Source: an uncultured Eubacteriales bacterium
GTDB lineage: Bacteria > Bacillota > Clostridia > Christensenellales > UBA1242
Direction of reading: 5' to 3'
Assembly (NCBI GenBank): GCA_900557655.1
Contig: USTX01000030.1
Span: forward strand, 1-7,337
Length of the DNA stretch: 7,337 nt
The notes under the pieces are model-generated. The model was not told the DNA's origin. It worked only from the letters and a program-made list of their open reading frames with translations, and ran no database searches. Positions within the stretch are counted from its first letter, which is position 1. Each line of letters starts with the position of its first letter. Below are positions 5,001-7,337 of the stretch, piece by piece. The position numbers and the translations under genes were made by a program.

Positions 5001-5001
5001 G

Positions 5002-5625
5002 ATGCTTAAAAAACTTAACGTGGCTTATAGTGACGACTTTGGGTTTTTAACAACGTGCATAACCAACCTTGGCACGGGGATGCGCGCGTCGGTTATGATG
5101 TTTCTGCCGGCGCTTACACTTAGTGGCCAGATGGACGGGATTATGAACTTTCTTTCTTCGCGCGGGCTGGTGGCGCGGGGAGCGTATGGAGAGCAGAGCG
5201 ACAGCGTTGGGTTTATGTATCAAATAAGCAATGCCCGCAGTCTTGGCGTAAGCGAAAAAGAGATTATCGGCGCGGTAAAAGAGGCGGTCAACCAAATTTG
5301 TGAGTACGAAAATCGCGCGCGAATCAAGTTGGTTGCTGAAAAAGAGGCCGAAATTAAAGACCGCGTGTTTAGGGCGTTTGGTGTTTTAACCAACTGCTTT
5401 AAACTGACCACTGCGGAGTTGTTTAAACTTTCGGGCGAGGTTAAAATGGGCATCGCGCTTGGACTTTTAAGGTTTAAAGATAATGCAATTTTGGATAAAC
5501 TTATGGTAGAGTGTATGCCCAACATTTTAACTAAAATTAATAAGGCGCCAACTGAGGAACTTGACAGGGATATTTTTAGGGCGTCATTCGTTGCAAATGC
5601 TTTAAAGAACCAGAGAATTAAATAA
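5002..5625 (+). pseudogene. mcsB: mcsB, 3' part (kinase C-terminal lobe)
   Basis: From ATG 5002 the frame gives 207 codons that continue McsB almost to the usual end. LNVAYSDDFGFLTTC is followed by TNLGTGMRASVMMFLPAL, whose Cys (residue 19) matches the active-site cysteine of TSCPTNVGTG in Bacillus McsB. RGAYGEQSDSVGFMYQISNA follows, then the C-terminal DRDIFRA segment matching the RDxxRA phospho-arginine pocket. Both halves total ~303 residues against ~350-360, so about 30 residues (the NEED catalytic loop and the helix after it) are missing. An AGGAAGG stretch before 5002 comes from the foreign segment and might by chance allow translation of this half. The lobe itself shows no frame errors. 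clpC begins 24 bases after its stop. Confidence 0.9.
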
Positions 5626-5649
5626 ATTTAAAAAAGGAGAGTGAAAATT

Positions 5650-7337
5650 ATGAACATTAAGTTAACAAGTAACAGTCAAAAAGTTTTGGATAATGCAAAA
5701 AAATTGGCGGTTAAATTTGGCGATAAAAACGTCGGGACAGAGTACCTTCTTTATGGGCTTGCAAGCGTTAAAGACTGTGTTGCAAGCAAACTTTTAAGAG
5801 AGGTAAATGTAACAAGCAGCGCCGTTGAAAGTGTTTTAAAACAAACTAAGGCGTTTACGGGATCAGTGTCAAGCCTGATGAGCATTGACTGGACGCCGCG
5901 CGTTAAAAACGTTTTAACCAACGCGCAAAACGTGACGCTTCAACTTGGCGAACTTGGCATACCAACCGAGGCACTTTTGTTTGCCTTAGTTATTGACACC
6001 AACAACCAAGCGGTAAGCATTCTGCGTGAAAGTTTTGGCGTTAATATAAGCGTGTTTACTAAGCGCGTTAAAGACGTTTTAACGGGGGTAAACTATGACG
6101 ATTCGTTTTATCCAGCAGGGTCGTTTTTTGACGACATTGAAAGAATGTTTGAAAATTTTGGATCGTCTTTTGGTGGCGTCAGCGACGCTAACAACAGTTA
6201 CGCAAGCAATCTAAACAATAATTATGAGGCCAAAAAAAGCCAGCAGACTGCCACGCAAACGGCCAATATTAACGCTAATCTCCCTGAGGTTTTAAGGGAT
6301 ATGGGCATTGATTTGACGGCGCGCGCAAGGGCGGGGCGAATGGACCCTATTATCGGGCGAGAGAAAGAAACGGCGCGAATTATTGAGGTATTGTGTCGCA
6401 AAACTAAAAACAACCCCGTTTTGATTGGTGAGGCGGGAGTTGGTAAGTCGGCCGTTGTTGAGGGCTTGGCGCAGGCGATTGTAAAAGGCGATGTACCAGA
6501 ATTTTTGCAAAACAAAATAATATTTAGTCTTGATATGGGTTCGCTTATGGCGGGTACTAAGTATCGCGGAAGTATGGAAGAGAAGCTTAAAAACGCCATC
6601 AACACCATTATTGGCGCTAAAAACATAATCGTGTTTATTGACGAAATTCATATGCTTGCGCAGGCGGGCAGCAAAGAGGGCGAAATCAGCCCCGCAGATA
6701 TGCTTAAACCATATCTTGCACGCGGTGAGATGCAAACTATCGGCGCAACCACGACGGACGAATACCGCAAGTTTATTGAAAAAGATTCTGCGCTGGAGCG
6801 CCGCTTCCAGCCCGTCACCGTGGCGGAACCCACCATCGCCGAGGCAAGCCTTATCATGCAGGGCATTGCCAAATCCTATGCCGAGTTCCACGGGGTGGAG
6901 ATTTCCCCGGCAATCGCCCGCCAGTGCGTCGTCCTCTCCGAGCGCTACATCACCGACCGGTTTTTGCCTGACAAGGCAATCGACCTGCTGGACGAAGCCT
7001 GTTCCGACGTCAACCTGCAGTGCAAGGAGATTTCCCAGCTTGCCGAGCTGAAAAAGGAGCGGGACGACTACGAGCTGGAACTGCGGATGCTCAACGAAAA
7101 TACGGAGAATCAGGACTATGAGCGTCTGGCGCTGATCCGCAGCAAGCTGATGCAGCTGGCGGCGAAGATCGAGGAGCTGGAAAAGCACCCCAAGCCCGCC
7201 GTGACCATGGAGAATCTGGCGCGGATCATTGAGCTGTGGACGAAAATTCCCGCGTCCAAGATCAAGGCGCAGGAGTACGAGCAGATCAAGGGGCTGAGCG
7301 ACCGCCTGAAAACCCACATCGTCGGTCAGGACGAGGC
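5650..7337 (+). CDS. clpC: ClpC, Hsp100 AAA+ unfoldase (3' end outside window)
   Basis: 562 codons of ClpC, against ~810-820 for the family; the frame is open to the window edge. Residues 1-145 are the Clp_N domain, which in ClpC binds McsB-phosphorylated proteins and adaptors. Residues 146-210 are an Asn/Ser/Gln-rich linker. The first AAA module has Walker A GEAGVGKS (260-267), Walker [10 protein letters not shown] (326-334), the [12 protein letters not shown] strand (363-374) and arginine fingers in ALERRF (381-386). A coiled middle domain follows (about 410-525), and the window ends at IVGQDEA, the start of the second AAA module. With ClpP it degrades CtsR and damaged proteins. The start has AAGGAG at 5634-5639, 10 nt upstream. 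Codon use changes sharply near 6785 (codon ~379): CTG supplies about 2 of 33 leucines before and 16 of 21 after, so the 3' third may come from another genome. Confidence 0.95.
   Translation, partial: MNIKLTSNSQKVLDNAKKLAVKFGDKNVGTEYLLYGLASVKDCVASKLLREVNVTSSAVESVLKQTKAFTGSVSSLMSIDWTPRVKNVLTNAQNVTLQLGELGIPTEALLFALVIDTNNQAVSILRESFGVNISVFTKRVKDVLTGVNYDDSFYPAGSFFDDIERMFENFGSSFGGVSDANNSYASNLNNNYEAKKSQQTATQTANINANLPEVLRDMGIDLTARARAGRMDPIIGREKETARIIEVLCRKTKNNPVLIGEAGVGKSAVVEGLAQAIVKGDVPEFLQNKIIFSLDMGSLMAGTKYRGSMEEKLKNAINTIIGAKNIIVFIDEIHMLAQAGSKEGEISPADMLKPYLARGEMQTIGATTTDEYRKFIEKDSALERRFQPVTVAEPTIAEASLIMQGIAKSYAEFHGVEISPAIARQCVVLSERYITDRFLPDKAIDLLDEACSDVNLQCKEISQLAELKKERDDYELELRMLNENTENQDYERLALIRSKLMQLAAKIEELEKHPKPAVTMENLARIIELWTKIPASKIKAQEYEQIKGLSDRLKTHIVGQDE

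Noticed and set aside
4954..5001. Start of the second mcsB half at ATG 4954
   Set aside because: The 16 codons before 5002 are the out-of-frame TlyA segment; McsB similarity begins only at about 4996-5002.
6292..7317. 341-codon - strand open frame opposite clpC
   Set aside because: It is an antisense shadow of the conserved AAA module and middle domain; the + frame carries all Walker and arginine-finger motifs.

Overview
The window reads as a piece of an uncultured Clostridia-like Firmicute genome. The main evidence is the intact gene order ctsR-mcsA-mcsB-clpC behind a good CtsR operator. Strong AGGAGG-type ribosome binding sites, sigma-A promoters with TG-extended -10 boxes and many intrinsic terminators agree with this. 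I cannot name a genus. Every credible gene is on the + strand.

Layout. Positions 1-181 hold the end of an unidentified gene whose last ~14 codons are repeated in a shifted frame, then a strong terminator. A small membrane-anchored lytic transglycosylase follows (329-931). A tRNA-Leu with anticodon AAG and an encoded CCA end has its own promoter and terminator. About 300 gene-free bases then carry an array of small hairpins joined by GAT. Next come a one-TM zinc-ribbon protein (1557-1856), a ~200-nt leader, a DegV-family fatty-acid-binding protein (2190-3056) and an overlapping SpoU/TrmH-type RNA methyltransferase (3037-3549).

The rest is the class III heat-shock operon. The -35 of its promoter lies inside the terminator of the preceding gene. 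A CtsR operator sits just downstream of the start point, followed by three 20-nt tandem repeats in the leader, then ctsR, mcsA, mcsB and clpC (cut by the window end). By family knowledge, CtsR represses the operon, McsA activates the protein-arginine kinase McsB, McsB marks CtsR and damaged proteins, and ClpC unfolds them for ClpP.

The window does not look like one clean piece of genome. In mcsB, about 30 expected codons, including the NEED-type catalytic loop, are replaced by ~117 bp that encode the C-terminus of a TlyA-type rRNA methyltransferase in very AT-rich codons. In clpC, codon use changes abruptly near 6785: CTG rises from about 2 of 33 leucine codons to about 16 of 21, while the protein still aligns as ClpC. 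A mosaic assembly is the simplest explanation, but recombination cannot be excluded from sequence alone. I see no convincing new multi-gene system. The items most worth a second look are the two discontinuities, the GAT-linked hairpin array and the leader repeats of ctsR.
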